64,000 bases of DNA from Zancudomyces culisetae (Eukaryota; Kickxellomycota; Harpellomycetes; Harpellales; Legeriomycetaceae), in NCBI GenBank assembly GCA_001969505.1, contig LSSK01000190.1, forward strand, positions 1 through 64,000, read 5' to 3'. Each line of letters starts with the position of its first letter. The stretch's first letter is position 1. The notes below the pieces were generated by a model, which had not been told where the DNA came from, ran no database searches, and saw nothing but the letters and a program-made list of their open reading frames with translations. Of the stretch, positions 44,438-55,910 are shown in pieces. The position numbers and the translations under genes are program-made.

Positions 44438-46994
44438 TGTTAGCTTTTTTTTTTGCAAAACTACAAAAATAAATAGTATACCTACGATTTTTATCTCACT
44501 CTCAAAAATATTCAAACAGCTATAAACAAGTGTATAAGTACTCTTAATCAAAGACCGCACTCCAATTAGCACTCGGACCGCTTGACTAAGTATTTTAGAT
44601 GTAAATATGTCACCTAGTATAATATTTATACAGTCTTCTAGAAAAATAAAGTCGTGTGTCTATTATTATTGTATCACTGCTTCTATAATTTCTTAACTAT
44701 CCCGGTCCTATTCTGAAGAGAGAACAACACTTTTTTTTCAAAAAAAACTGCTAAATAAACATTTATTTAAACTTTTGAACCTTCGCCATTATGATGCATG
44801 AATCAAGTGAGTTTTATTTATCAATAAAAACTTGAGCGTTTCAAGTTCAACTAGGTACAACTTTCTCTTTCCGCCACAACACTTGTGTTATTTACTCTAG
44901 ATTATTGGCATCTTTATATTTTTGTTGGTAATCGCTTTATTTGGACACATAAACATGCTAGGGATATGTGGAAGGTGAAAGGCAGAGAGAAAAAACACTA
45001 ATTACTGAGAGCTTATTTGACTTTCTAAACTAGCCTACTCGACCACTTGTAGAAACCCAACCAAATTTTATGTGTATCAGCTCCTGCAAATGTAGACTAT
45101 TTGCGCATACCTCCTTGACCAGATAAGCACAAACAATCATCAGATTTTTAGATGTATAGCATGCAGCACAACGTCGGCGACCTATTGGTTATACGTTCAA
45201 GTAAATGGCTATTGACCTGGGTACCTTTTCTTTCCGTTCGCTAATACAAAGCGGTGCAAATATAGCCAACATGCTCCGCTTTGATTGACTAATTTCTTTG
45301 ATAATGTTTATGAGTTGTTTATGTGAATGTTGCAGATGAGTTGTTTATTCGGCCTTTTAATTGATTTGGCAACACAAACAATACCAAGGTTTAATTGGAA
45401 CATACATTAAACAAAATATTCCACAAATAAAAATATAAAACTGCTTTTTTTGGGAGGTTTTGATTTTTCTGGTGCAAATAAAGCCGCAACAAAACCAAGA
45501 CTTCCCAAGTGTAGCTATTTGGTGATATTTCTGGATTTTGGCTCTAAGACTACTCTCTTACCATATAATGGTCAAACACCTTTATAAAATATTCAGATAC
45601 ACAACGACTCTAAAAGCTCGACTTGGCCCGTCTCTCCTAGAGATGTATCACGCATAACGCCCCATTTTCAGCATTGCTGCATTCAATACCTTTTCTGCCA
45701 ACAACCAAACAAATCACCTTGTCAACTTTGTGAGTGTGGTACACGATATAGTGTTACAACCACACTCACTCGACCACAGGTGTTTAATCCTTACCTGTCT
45801 TATACGCTTGGAGAATATCTTCAGAAAAACGATGCCGTGTAAACGAAATTAAGCGAAAAAAAAGGGGGGGGCAACATATGTTTATAACTGTGAGAATGTT
45901 TAGCAGCAAATCGCAACAATATAGAGTTCTATGATCTTTGATGGTATATTGGTCTTGGGTGAGTATAATTTTCTTGGTATCAGTAGTTTAAATGTTACTA
46001 ACCAATGAAATACTACAAAAAATATACATTTGCTCTGTTTAGGCGCTTGAGCTTATTGTGCTAAATCTTTATATATTTTTCACTTTTCTTTCCACGTTTT
46101 AGTGTTGTGTTTAATATTGTTTTATGTATGTGCTATTTACTTAAATGGGTGATAGTTCTCATGTATACACTTTTATTGTCCCTAAATAACCGGAACTAAA
46201 TTGTTCTATATAATAAGTGGCAGTAGTATCTTAACGAGGTAAATGGGTCATATAACATCACTTTAACAACCAATTAGCACCCAAGAATCCAAATCATGGG
46301 AGAGAGACGGTTGGCTGGTGAGCACTTGGTTGGTGAAAAGTATGATCAAATTTACCTCTTGCTTTCCTCTTGTCTGCACACAAAGCAATATTTTTCTGGT
46401 AGGGAACTAGATTTGAGCAGCCTTTTTTAAAAAAATACGAAAATCTTATAAGATTTGTATATGAAAATAAATTGGAGAATTACTCAGACTTGCTGGCTGG
46501 TCATCATTCTGATTTGAGTACTGACAATAGGTAGATATATTACAGTTGACACATAGAACCTTATGGAAAAGGAAAGAAATTCACAGAAAAAAATTACAAA
46601 TACCCAATGCCTCCTAAAATTTGAGAGGTGTAAACTCTAACACTTGGATTTGCGTGCAAAAATTTTTTTTTTCTATTTGACCAGCTTGAAGATGTGCAGT
46701 ATGAGCAAATCAAATGACATCTAAAAGCAATTGAGGAGAAACTGAAACCTAGACCTTTTTTCTATGGAAAAAGCCACCGGTCCGTGGTTATTCGCTACAA
46801 GTATAAAAATCGAATTAAATGGAGACATGAGGGGCGTTGTTGCTGGTTTTGCTTTTTTTTTTAGTAAAGGATTTCGTTCAGTATAAATTCTGGTACTGCT
46901 TTTGAAGAGTTCAGCGATATTACGGAAGGCAAAGCCGAAAGAACATTTTTATTTCCACAACGAAAGGAGTTGAAAAAGAATTACCGAGGGCAAA
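44438..46994. promoter_or_regulatory. Divergent intergenic region, PKA / AHA1
   Basis: 2.56 kb between divergent starts. Holds a perfect inverted repeat at 45730-45769. A TATAAA motif at 46880 is about 115 bp before AHA1. I did not find a clean heat-shock element array. No protein-like frame was found. Confidence 0.45.
45730..45769. repeat. Inverted repeat with 11-bp perfect arms
   Basis: GTGAGTGTGGT at 45730-45740 and ACCACACTCAC at 45759-45769 are exact reverse complements, with an 18-nt loop. The loop starts with a nested ACAC...GTGT pair (45741-45744, 45751-45754). Confidence 0.9.
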
Positions 46995-48011
46995 ATGTCA
47001 CAAACCAACTGGAAAAATGTCAACAATTGGCATTGGACAGAGAAAAACTGCCTGAAGTGGTCAAAAGAGTACTTTGAGCAAAACCTGAAGGGAATCGAAA
47101 CTCATAATGGCAGCATAAAGGTGTATGTAGATAAAGTGGATGATGTAAAGGGTGATGCAATACTAAATCAACGCAAAGGAAAAATAATTACATTGTATGA
47201 TCTAGAAATAAACATGAAATGGAAGGGCGAGAACGAAAAAACCGGGAAAAAAGCAGAAGGTAGCATTAATGTTCCAGAAGTGGCACACGATTCGGAACTC
47301 GATGACTATGTGTTTGATGTTAGGCTTGAAAAAGACGATTCAGAAGGGTGGGAGATCAAAGAGATTGCCAGGAAAGAATTAACAAAGGAAATAAAGAAGG
47401 TCTTTGCAGAGTTCTCAAAGGCGCTGATCAATGAGAATCTAAAAGATGTATATATTGAAAAACCAGAGAGCCGTGAAGGAAGTGCTTTAAAGTCAACAGA
47501 TAAAGCAAGTACGAATTCATCAGTGTCATCGGTTACTGCAGCCTTTAAGGCCGGAGAAACAGGATTGACACTCAGTGCCAAGGCTACACAGTCAGCAAGC
47601 CATACCACAACAGGTTCTATAAAACTAAAGTCTGAATTTATGGCATCCTCCGATGCTCTGTATGATGCTCTTACAAACCCCGAGCGGGCAGCTGCATGGA
47701 CTCGTGACTCCAAAGCACAGGTATCCGATGCACCAAACTCACCATTTGTATTATTCGGTGGGAATGTAACCGGCGAGATTTTGGAATCCACAAAAAACAA
47801 AAACCTAGTTTTGAAGTGGCGAAATTCAAATTGGCCACAAAACCACTTTTCTAGGGTTAGTATCTCGCTTAGCCAAACCGATAATTCTACAATTTTGGAA
47901 CTGGAACAATCTGAAGTCCCTATCGGTGAACTAGAGATTACTGAAAGAAACTGGGAGCACTACTACTTTTCTCCAATTAAGTCTACCTTTGGTTGGGGCT
48001 TTTACGTGTAG
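46995..48011 (+). CDS. AHA1: AHA1, activator of Hsp90 ATPase
   Basis: Single exon of 338 residues. Aha1 is the co-chaperone that binds the Hsp90 middle and N domains and stimulates ATP hydrolysis. The N-terminus is diagnostic: NWKNVNNWHWTEKNCLKWSK. It lies inside the N-terminal Hsp90-binding domain (about 1-150), with GKIITLYDLEINMKWKG and SINVPEVAHDSELDDYVFDV. A Ser/Thr-rich linker (about 160-200) joins it to the C-terminal AHSA1 domain (about 205-335), with IKLKSEFMASSDALYDALTN, FGGNVTGEILESTKNKNLVL and the closing FSPIKSTFGWGFYV. It is convergent with ATP12, with 138 bp between stop codons. Confidence 0.96.
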   Translation: MSQTNWKNVNNWHWTEKNCLKWSKEYFEQNLKGIETHNGSIKVYVDKVDDVKGDAILNQRKGKIITLYDLEINMKWKGENEKTGKKAEGSINVPEVAHDSELDDYVFDVRLEKDDSEGWEIKEIARKELTKEIKKVFAEFSKALINENLKDVYIEKPESREGSALKSTDKASTNSSVSSVTAAFKAGETGLTLSAKATQSASHTTTGSIKLKSEFMASSDALYDALTNPERAAAWTRDSKAQVSDAPNSPFVLFGGNVTGEILESTKNKNLVLKWRNSNWPQNHFSRVSISLSQTDNSTILELEQSEVPIGELEITERNWEHYYFSPIKSTFGWGFYV

Positions 48012-48149
48012 TTATCGTTTTTTTGTTTTTATGCATTTTTTATTATTTAAAACTCTACTATTTTTCATTAAAGCATGTATGTGCTGCAAGTTTTTTTAAT
48101 CCGATTATTATCCGGTTATTATCAAAACTCTATATGTGAAAATTTGCGA

Positions 48150-49403
48150 TCATGTTCCAATAACTGCACACGCTGAGGCGCCCAGAGTCTGAAGTAACAA
48201 AGATTCTTCCAAGTCGTGTGCTAATTGTATTTGAGTATCGTACGTATATATGGCAATCAGGAAATGTATCGGTGTTTTTTTTGAAAACGTTCACTATGTG
48301 TTAACATTCATACACACATATATACATACGTATAATTATCACAAATGCTTACCATTTTCTAAATATCCCCAGTATTCTAACTGGGATAATGTCTCTACTC
48401 TGGAGGCCTTTGCTGCGTCCTCAACTGATATATACCTTTCAATCATTGCGAGCGAGATCAACAGTGACTTTGACGTGATTACTGCCTTTTCAAATGCTAT
48501 ATTTTCCAAAAATAACCATGTTTCAGCCATCTCGTAGATATCAACATATAAATACGAATATACATGTTCTAAAAAAAAATAAGCGAGGATAGAGTTCATG
48601 GTGCAGTACCTGCCAATTTTAAAGGAGAAAAGTTATTCAGTATGTATTCCTCCAGAATAGTATGGTTTTCCTTGCTCTGACTGCTGTATGCTATTCCTTT
48701 GTTAATTTCCAGTTTCATTCCAAACTTTTTCTGGACATAATCCAGTACGGGATTGTAAAATTCATTTTGTAATTTCACTAGTGGCTCAGGATAGTCAGAT
48801 TGAAACAGAATAGAGTCAGAATTAAAGTATTTCATTAGATTCCGAACCAAATCCCGTCTTTTTTCCGCTGTATCAAGATCATTGTGCGCCCTTATCGCCA
48901 TCGATGTCTATTTAAAGTTAGCCAATCGAACAAATTACATTGCACATGCTTTTTTTCGACATATATATATTTCAGTTAGTAAAAAAAATTACCAATGGAA
49001 GGGTATGCGGACCACTCAGTTTTTCCACCGCCTCCCATTCAGCAGCTATTAGGGCTGCGAATAATCTTTGTCTTGAATCAATGAGCAATTCAGCGCCCTG
49101 GCTCTCAGGAATCTTCAACACCCGATTATCTAGCTTTATTTTATATCGCCCATCACCTGTCTGATCTACAGTAGCATGTTTCCAAAATCTCTTGGATGTA
49201 CCTATATTTGGGTGGTATGAAGACAATTGATTCTGTTCCTAATGTTGTTACCATTTACTAAAAAGGAAAATTCTGAAATTACCTGATGCAATGTTCTCTT
49301 TATATACTGAAAATCCCGTAGAAAAAGAGCGTTGGCATGAAAAGATTGAATTCCTTCCTATGGATTTGAGGAACGAGATACTAGGCAAGATTCCTTTACT
49401 CAT
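48150..49403 (-). CDS. ATP12: ATP12, F1-ATPase alpha-subunit assembly chaperone
   Basis: Mitochondrial matrix chaperone that holds the F1 alpha subunit before assembly. Five exons: 49403-49308, 49238-48993, 48907-48610, 48568-48353 and 48220-48150, giving 308 residues. The first exon is a classic presequence, basic and Ser-rich without acids (MSKGILPSISFLKSIGR), ending near QRSFSTGFS. Family motifs follow: RFWKHATVDQTGDGRYKIKL, LDNRVLKIPES, LIAAEWEAVEKLSGPHTLPL, then MKYFNSDSILFQSDYPEPL, SKSLLISLAMIERYISVEDA and finally EYWGYLENAHDLEES across the last join. That join recovers the conserved WG...AHD end, which would be lost without exon 5. The third intron is only 41 nt. The donor of intron 1 (GTATAT) is the least certain join. 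Confidence 0.9.
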
Positions 49404-49759
49404 CTTTGGTTAATAGTATTTTTATCTTTGATTTTTTGATCAAGAAATCGGTTTTTCCTATTATTTTTTTTTCGCTTTTACTCTACCTTTTGTTCACCTA
49501 GCCATGAAGATCATTGATATTTAATTTAATATAAATTTTTTTGCTTTATTATAAATATGTTCAATTCAAAATGAAAAATAAACGAACTGGCTCTTTTTTA
49601 TTCACTACTTTTCACAGAAAAAAAATATCAATACATGGTTAAAGTTTCACCTAATACTCCAAATCACCTACTTCCACCACGATGAGAAACGCACTATTAA
49701 ACCGAGCTATAAAGTAATTGGCGGTGATATATCAGAAATTAGAGCAAATAAACAGATTT
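49404..49759. other. Spacer between ATP12 and FMP25-like gene
   Basis: 356 bp of AT-rich DNA holding the ATP12 promoter and the 3' end of the upstream gene. Nothing specific seen. Confidence 0.4.
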
Positions 49760-52080
49760 TTACAATGGCCTTAAATATGCCGCAGTTACATTATGACCAG
49801 CAGTAAAACTCTGCTCTACCTTAACCTCGATACTATCATTCAAATACAAAATGTTAAGAGCGAGGTCCCTAATGGGTGGCAGTGGTATATTATTGATTAT
49901 ATTTTCTTCCCTTTTTGCAATATTGTTAGCAAAGTCTACTCTGTTTACAACTTTTGCGGGTGCAGCTTGTAGCCGTGGATCGGCGTTCATTATAGGCCTT
50001 GACATATGATCCCGAGATTTTCCTGATATGGTGGCATTACTGAAGATGTCAGGATCATTATGTATTGTAGGCTCACAAGTTTCAACCTGAGTTATCTCTG
50101 ATTCCAGTGGTTTGGAGTATGAAGGTTTACCCACACGTAAAATACCCTTTGGGATACACTGACCATGTAAATTGTTTCCCCATAACAACACATCTCTACC
50201 ATAATAATGCAAGTTCTCCCCTTTTTCCTCTTCAATAGCCAAAGGCGTATTCTCATGAACATTCACTGCATTATCTTCCACCAATACAGCGTGGTTTCGT
50301 CCAGCAGAAAGAGAGTACACGCCGATGGATTTCAACTCATGGAAATTTTCATTGTACTCAACTTTGTCTGAAATTTGTTGAATCTTCAGCGGCGTATCCT
50401 GTTTGGTATTGTATGCTCTAGCACCTAGCTGTCCACTCGAACCCTCGCCTGCTGCAAACACCTCTACAAGCGAAGGGTTGTCCGAGGGTGCGTGAAAGAC
50501 ATGATTTACAAAGTATGTGGTATTCCCACCGGCTTCTACTCCAATTGTGTCAGGCGGTGTCTTTTTTCCTGTTGACTGAAACAGTGTTCTGGGGATAAGC
50601 GTGGGTTTGTCAATATATCCTCTATCGTGGCCTACATTCCCTACTCCAAGCTGACCGAATTCATTATCACCAAAACTGTACACACTTCCATCTGCAGTTC
50701 TGAGCACTGTGTGGTTATCTCCACATGAGACCTCAATACAGTCTTTAATATCTTCAAGCTGTTTGAGTTCACAAACTGGACCCTCTCTGTCACTTTCAAG
50801 AGTATCCTTTACTTTGAATCCCGTTTGTCCACGTTCATTGCCCTTTTTGTCTATCTTTCCAGTAAATACCTTACCCTTACTCGTGGTAAGCGCAATATGG
50901 TTCAATCCAGCAGAAATGGAATACACTTCCTCATCATCATCGAGCCTTGGAGAAAATGCGAGTGATGAATGCTCGTCTTTCAGCTCGTTTTTGGCGTCAA
51001 GCATTGTAACGGTGTTATCACCACTTAACACAAACACCTTACTCTCGCTCGTCACAACCTTTCGTGCAGTTGGGTCACTAAATGACAATATCGGCTTGTG
51101 CGAATCCCTTGATCCAAACACACGCTCTCCCCACTGAAATAAATTTCCGTTTTCGTCAAGCGCAGCTACAAGTATTTATTTGTACAGATTTTTACTCGTT
51201 TTGTCAACAATAATCTTGTTTCTCAAGTTAGGAATTACTATAGTCATTAATATTACTACTAACCTGCGTGTAACTCGGAAAATGAGACAGATCGAAGCAG
51301 CTTTCCATCAAAAAATCCAACGCTGTGTGGATGATGGTATTCCTTCACGTCTGTGTGCTCCGGATCAAGTGTACCATGTCTATTTGATAGTTTTTTTTGA
51401 TATTAAGATAGAGTTTCTCTAGAATCCGGATAAAGAAAAAGTAACATAATTCAGTAAATAAAATAAAAAACTCTTATTTTTAATACTCACTCGTTTGATC
51501 CCCAGGCGTATAAGCCTGGGTGTTTCCAGGTCCAAGTTACCTGATTCTCGACACTAAGCGGCGTCTCTATATCTACGAACTCACCTTCAACATTACTAGT
51601 GCCGGATGAGTCCTTTTTATTTGAGGCAGTGTTGTCTTGCGTTTCTTTTTCCTGAATAGGAATATCCCTAGTCCCCAAAACACTTTCATTGTAGAGTTCA
51701 ACGCTACAGTCACTCTGGTAATGCTCACCAAACATTGAAATTCCCACAACTGTCCCAAAGAGGCCAAGTATCAAATAGTATATATCATTATTTCCTAGTA
51801 TTCTCTCTTTTGTGCGTGAATACGAACTGAAAAACGCCTGTTTAGAGAGAGAGCCTCGCGAGCTCTTCATTACAGGTAGTTTCGGAGATTTTGAAACAAG
51901 ATGGCAGCTTCCCACCCCCCTATACGATAGCATTTTGCCTTTTTCACCTACTGATCTAAAACCCCTTGTGGTACTTCTTGCTATAAGGGGTTTAAAATTT
52001 TGAAATCCACGGGTCAGTTTCATTTGACCCAGCTTAGCTGTTCTGGCAAAGTTCATTTTTTTAAAAAAGTATTTTATCAT
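49760..52080 (-). CDS. FMP25-like mitochondrial RCC1-repeat protein
   Basis: Three exons, 52080-51491, 51379-51264 and 51165-49760, encode 703 residues. The N-terminus is a mitochondrial presequence (basic, Ser-rich; RTAKLGQMKLTRGF), with a second possible start at Met9. A membrane span lies at about 100-120 (IYYLILGLFGTVVGISMFG). From residue 185 the protein is a seven-bladed RCC1-type propeller: LYAWGSNEHGTLDPE across the first join, LFQWGERVFGSRD, YSISAGLNHIALTTSKGKVF, VSCGDNHTVLRTADGSVYSF, FGDNEFGQLGVGN, AGEGSSGQLGARAY and LSAGRNHAVLVED. Size, anchor and propeller match yeast Fmp25, an inner-membrane protein needed for complex III assembly. The family assignment is good; the exact role is inferred. 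Confidence 0.85.
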
Positions 52081-54368
52081 TCAAAAATTATCTACTCAGT
52101 ATATTATATCGTGAGTGTATGTTCGTTAAATAAAGATAATACAAGCAATACTGTGTGCCTTCAATCATCAGAGAAATATACTTATTTTAAAAGTATAATC
52201 CCCCTGTCGGCCTTTTACCCTTTTTATATTTTAAACGGATATAGCAGTCAGAGCATCCGGGGTAATACAATGAAAGAATCTGAGCACGGGCTGTGCTTCT
52301 GTTGTACAAATTATTGGCGACCTCATGATCAGAACCGGCGTTGCTTTAATACCCGCGCTATGGATATTGCTCTACCTATGCCGTATCAATACCCAATAAG
52401 AAATCACTGTTTTTTTTGTTTTTTGAAATAGCTCAAACAAAAAAACTTGCCAGGGTTTTGGATATGCATAAAGGAAAAGATATAAATAACGGAATGAGAG
52501 GATTGGCTTTGATGGACACAGTTCACTCTAATCAACCATCTGGTGAAAATGTATGGATCCAATGGTCAAATTTACCATTTGGTGTTATTTCCGTTTCTCG
52601 CACCCCCCCCACTCTCCCCTCCTCTATTTACTATTTGGTGAAAAACAAAACTTGATAAAAATGCGACAGAGTCTATATCGGCTAACATGTGTAATGTATC
52701 ACCCACCAATCCTGGTATTTGCAACTGTCTTACATTTCCTAATTCACTTTAAAGACATTTGTTTGCACACATTATCCAGCTTGTTTACCATTTATGCATG
52801 TACAATTGGCATAAATATTCATTTTGTCATCTGATTGGCAGCTGATACGTTCTAGACGGAGAAAGTCTAAAATACCATCAATATGGTTTACTTTTTTTTT
52901 TTGATGAGGATACCGCAAAGTTAATTGGAAAACAACACAATATACCTATTTTTCATCATCTCACTCCCAAATAGGTTTACGAAGTAGTACAAATAAACCT
53001 TACAAATTGAGGAAGCATAGCTCTCTAATGTCAGAGGCCAGACTGCGTTTTTTCGAGACACTGCTACATCTTTGTCATATTAAACTACCCAAGTACATTA
53101 TGTATTTTTGTTTGTGATGAGCGTGTACAAGCATAAATATCTACAAAATTTATGTGAGTAATACTCATCTCGAGACAAGAATAATGAATTACTATACATT
53201 AAAACGGCATTTTTATTGTTCGTATATTTCCACGCATGTTACATGGACATGTATTGAAGATATTATGATAAACAAACTATCCATACCAGTTCCACGGAGA
53301 TATTTTTCTAAAAAAAAACAAAATAGCCTAGTAGCTAGGAGCACGAATACTCATGATTCTATTCCTGTAATAAGTTTTGCTATGGGTTTTCATTAAAATA
53401 AGATCATAAAATTGCTCAATTTCACCTTAATTGTCCATTTAAGCATCGGATCTGATTACCATTGAGTGAATTGGCTCTAGTTTATAGATCAACAATTTGA
53501 GAGTCAGACCACAAAACGAGTACACTATAACTTCATTCAATGTCAGCTTTAGAACAGAAGGATACAAAAGATATATGACAAAGTTGTACTTTGATCAAAA
53601 AGCAAAAATTGCCGGACTTGCTTCACAAGCAAATCAAAATGATATGCAAATATGTAATGAAGTAACCATAACCATATTATATATGACTCGGATCTGTTGG
53701 ATCTAAAACGTGTTTATATATATGGCCAAACAGTTTATTCACACATTAGCCGTTCAAATATGGGTTATTGGGAGTAGTTATACTGTTATGTAATATAACC
53801 ATCAACCCCAATGTTAAAGCACCTTTGAGAAGCATAAGAAAGAGTTATCCAAAAAAGACAACCCAGACAAATCTACCCAAAACTACCATGCTCCTTCCTC
53901 ACATTACTTCAGAGTGTGGAAGAAACGATCATGTAAATAATAAAAAACAAACTCTCATTAGTAAGTTAAAGGGTATGACTTTTTTTCCGGAAAGAAATAA
54001 ACGCGTAGAAATGTGTGAAAAAAGCTTTTGATGATGCATACAGAGAGGCTGGTTCGCTCTCCTACTTTCTGAGATCCATGAGATAATCGACTTCAAGATT
54101 TAAGGAGTCAAGAAAGATGATGTGGGTTATTGAAAAAAATATATAAATGGTATACGAAGGGTTCGGGTTTGCTCTCAACTTTCAACTGCTTGAATTATCA
54201 TCAGCTGAATATAAACAAGTATAAGTCTAGATTTGAGTAGTAACTAGTGTTTCTTTAATGTATATGTGTATAGACATATCAAATAACAGATTTATTTACA
54301 CCAAAAAACCATTATATTTTAATGACCTTTGAAAGGGACCAAAGAGAATAACAAGTAAAATTTTAGAA
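52081..54368. promoter_or_regulatory. Divergent intergenic region, FMP25-like / CAP protein
   Basis: 2.29 kb between divergent starts. AT-rich, with frames up to 143 codons (52000-52431) that overlap the FMP25 start or lack any family feature. No RNA gene recognised. Confidence 0.45.
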
Positions 54369-55007
54369 ATGAGAATATCAAGAATACCAAAATTGGGTCT
54401 AGTATTCGCCATCTCAATGGCGTCGAGTTTGATATACGAGGTGGATAGCGTAGTGCATCGGGGACTGAGAAAGAGGGAGAGCGAGGCAAGTGCGTTTGCA
54501 GAAAAGACAAATGGGTATGGAAACATTGATATAGGTGGTGATAGGGGGGGAAGTAATAGTAATCACAAGAGGCAGTCGAGCGCAGTTGATGGAGATACTC
54601 AGAAAGAATTGTGGGCTTTGGTATGTGAGACCAACAAGTATAGAACGCAGAATAATTTGGGGGTGTTGTATGTGCTACTTAGTCTCAATGAAGATGCCAA
54701 AGCACATTCGGTATACCAAAATTCCATTGCTACAATGACGCACGATGATCCAAATGGTAACCTTGGGAATCGGCTATCCACAGTTGCAAATATTAAATGG
54801 TCCTCTTATGCTGAGAATGTTGCGTACGGGCAAAAAAGTGCAAAAGAGCTAATCCAGGCTTGGAAAAATTCGCCTGTACACAATGCAAACCTGCTTAATC
54901 CCAAAGTAAATGCTGTTGGTGTGGGAAAGGTGGGTCCTTATTGGTCAATGTCCCTTGCACAGATCCCAGCAGGGCAGACTTATCTAAAGTATTTGCCATA
55001 CTGCTAG
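54369..55007 (+). CDS. Secreted CAP/PR-1 superfamily protein
   Basis: Single exon of 212 residues. A hydrophobic signal region (LGLVFAISMASSLIYEV, about 9-26) is followed by a Gly/Ser/Asn-rich pro-region and a dibasic KR site near residue 68 (NHKRQSS), suggesting Kex2-type processing. The CAP domain occupies about 78-205: LWALVCETNKYRTQNNLGVL, LNEDAKAHSVYQNSI, MTHDDPNGNLGNRL, SYAENVAYG and WKNSPVHNANLLNP. The two histidines and the glutamate of the CAP cavity are present. It ends soon after the domain with a Cys (YLPYC). Fungal CAP proteins such as yeast Pry1 bind sterols or fatty acids outside the cell; I infer a similar role. It converges on the septin gene. Confidence 0.9.
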   Translation: MRISRIPKLGLVFAISMASSLIYEVDSVVHRGLRKRESEASAFAEKTNGYGNIDIGGDRGGSNSNHKRQSSAVDGDTQKELWALVCETNKYRTQNNLGVLYVLLSLNEDAKAHSVYQNSIATMTHDDPNGNLGNRLSTVANIKWSSYAENVAYGQKSAKELIQAWKNSPVHNANLLNPKVNAVGVGKVGPYWSMSLAQIPAGQTYLKYLPYC

Positions 55008-55910
55008 TAGGTGGGGGGGGGGTGGGTCACTCTATTTTTAGTTTACTATCTAGCTTTTGCTTTTACTATTTTTTTAATTCTAATATTGTTATTTTTAGAT
55101 GCTGGTTGGTTAGCAGGGTGGCTAGAACTTAATGTTATCGCCTAATGTAGTGGTTTGTAAACATGCATTTATGGCCATGTAAATAAAAGATCACTAATTT
55201 TTCTTGATCAAAAGCAAAAAAAAAAACGCTGGGTGTACAACTAACTGGCTTTGAGTAGAAGGGGGTAGTGTAAACTGGCATGTTAATTCAGCACCGAGCT
55301 TCTATGGCTGAAAAGGTGATGGTTATGACATTTGAGTTTTGAGTTTTGAGTTTTGAGTTTTGGAATAGTTTTGGGCATTCAAAATACTTTTTCGGTGCAG
55401 AATGACGAGTGTATGCGGAGAAGAAAAGGGATAAAACATAGAGGTTGAGATCGTGTCAGTCTCAAAAATCGTTTGTGCTAGAAATCAAGAGGGTTGTCAG
55501 GTACAATTTTCAAGTGCCAGGACATAGCAAATTAAATGCGCCAGAGCTAGTAGGAATAAACTCTAAACCCTCGTGCTTAAAACTAAAATGCAATAATTGA
55601 TCATGACACCGTGGATGCAAATTAGATTTTTATATTATGTGATGAACGGATGAAATAGTGTTAGTGGTAATAAAAATCCATTTATCCGCTTTATTTGGCC
55701 ATTGATTGAGGGATAAGCTCAATAGTTAAAGAAGAATAAAGATAAAGTGGAGTAATTCAAAGCATAAAGAAAATGGAGATAGGAGAAAGAAAGGGTGTTA
55801 AGAAAACAAGAAATAGGAAATAGGAAAAAAAATAGAATGAAAGAAAGAATAAAGGGAGGGGGGGCTTGTGGATACTACAGAGAGTGATGAAAGCTGGAGT
55901 AAAGATTTGT
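55008..55910. other. Convergent intergenic region, CAP protein / septin
   Basis: 0.9 kb between stop codons. It contains a run of G at 55013-55021, four GAGTTTT units at 55334-55361 and a purine-rich stretch at about 55760-55865. No gene. Confidence 0.5.
55334..55361. repeat. Four perfect copies of a GAGTTTT heptamer
   Basis: Tandem GAGTTTT units in the 3' intergenic region between the CAP and septin genes. Confidence 0.95.

Noticed and set aside
44438-44572. Upstream in-frame extension of the PKA first exon
   Set aside because: Hydrophobic and AT-driven, unlike PKA N-termini; the ATG at 44437 follows an A-rich leader and begins the Asp/Gly-rich fungal-type N-terminus.
54029-54075. Box C/D snoRNA-like pattern (TGATGATG then CTGA)
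   Set aside because: The box spacing is too short and no terminal stem or internal box pair is visible.
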